Assembly: GCA_029287555.1 (NCBI GenBank)
Contig: JARFQX010000476.1
Coordinates: 1-8,164, forward strand
Direction: 5' to 3'
Source: Rubripirellula sp.
Lineage (GTDB): Bacteria; Planctomycetota; Planctomycetia; Pirellulales; Pirellulaceae
DNA: 8,164 nt
The notes under the pieces were generated by a model, which was given only the letters and a program-made list of their open reading frames with translations, did no database searches and was not told the origin of the DNA. The position numbers were made by a program, and so were the translations under genes. Shown in pieces: positions 8,156 to 8,164 of this stretch (position 1 is the first letter of the stretch; every line of letters starts with the position of its first letter).

Positions 8156-8164
8156 CAACGACCT
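8156..8164. other. Likely sample-index remnant after the adapter
   Basis: CAACGACCT follows the adapter where the i7 index is placed in Nextera library molecules. It is therefore probably index and library sequence, not genome. The exact index set cannot be told from nine bases. Confidence 0.75.

Overview
The window looks like bacterial chromosome from a planctomycete, probably Pirellulaceae (Rhodopirellula-like). The reasons are moderately high GC, a very large exported PQQ-propeller/TPR protein of a type common in that phylum, mostly weak Shine-Dalgarno sites, and a small unrecognised protein with planctomycete-like style. The assignment is inference from gene style; no rRNA or other taxonomic marker is present apart from secY and adk.

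Layout, left to right. Positions 1-870 (+) hold the C-terminal three quarters or so of an S41 carboxy-terminal processing protease: the end of a PDZ domain followed by an intact Ser/Lys catalytic core. It converges on a minus-strand block, and a short inverted repeat lies in the gap. The minus strand, read from right to left, carries secY (5' end missing), adk (short-form adenylate kinase), a protein of about 1,534 residues with a signal peptide, helical repeats and two PQQ-type beta-propellers, and finally a 129-residue protein of unknown function with a textbook ribosome binding site.

secY-adk is the usual end of the spc ribosomal-protein operon. SecY forms the membrane channel through which signal-peptide proteins pass; adenylate kinase balances adenine nucleotides. 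The propeller protein and the S41 protease both look like envelope proteins and so are presumably SecY clients. That is context and does not show a shared pathway.

The right end is not genomic. From 8122 the sequence is a Nextera transposase adapter followed by a few index-like bases, so the real sequence stops at about 8121, inside secY. I find no CRISPR array, tRNA, rRNA, insertion sequence, phage gene or defence system, and no convincing new multi-gene system. The items most worth a second look are the adapter, the two-propeller protein with its acidic loop, and a 14-nt tandem repeat upstream of that gene.
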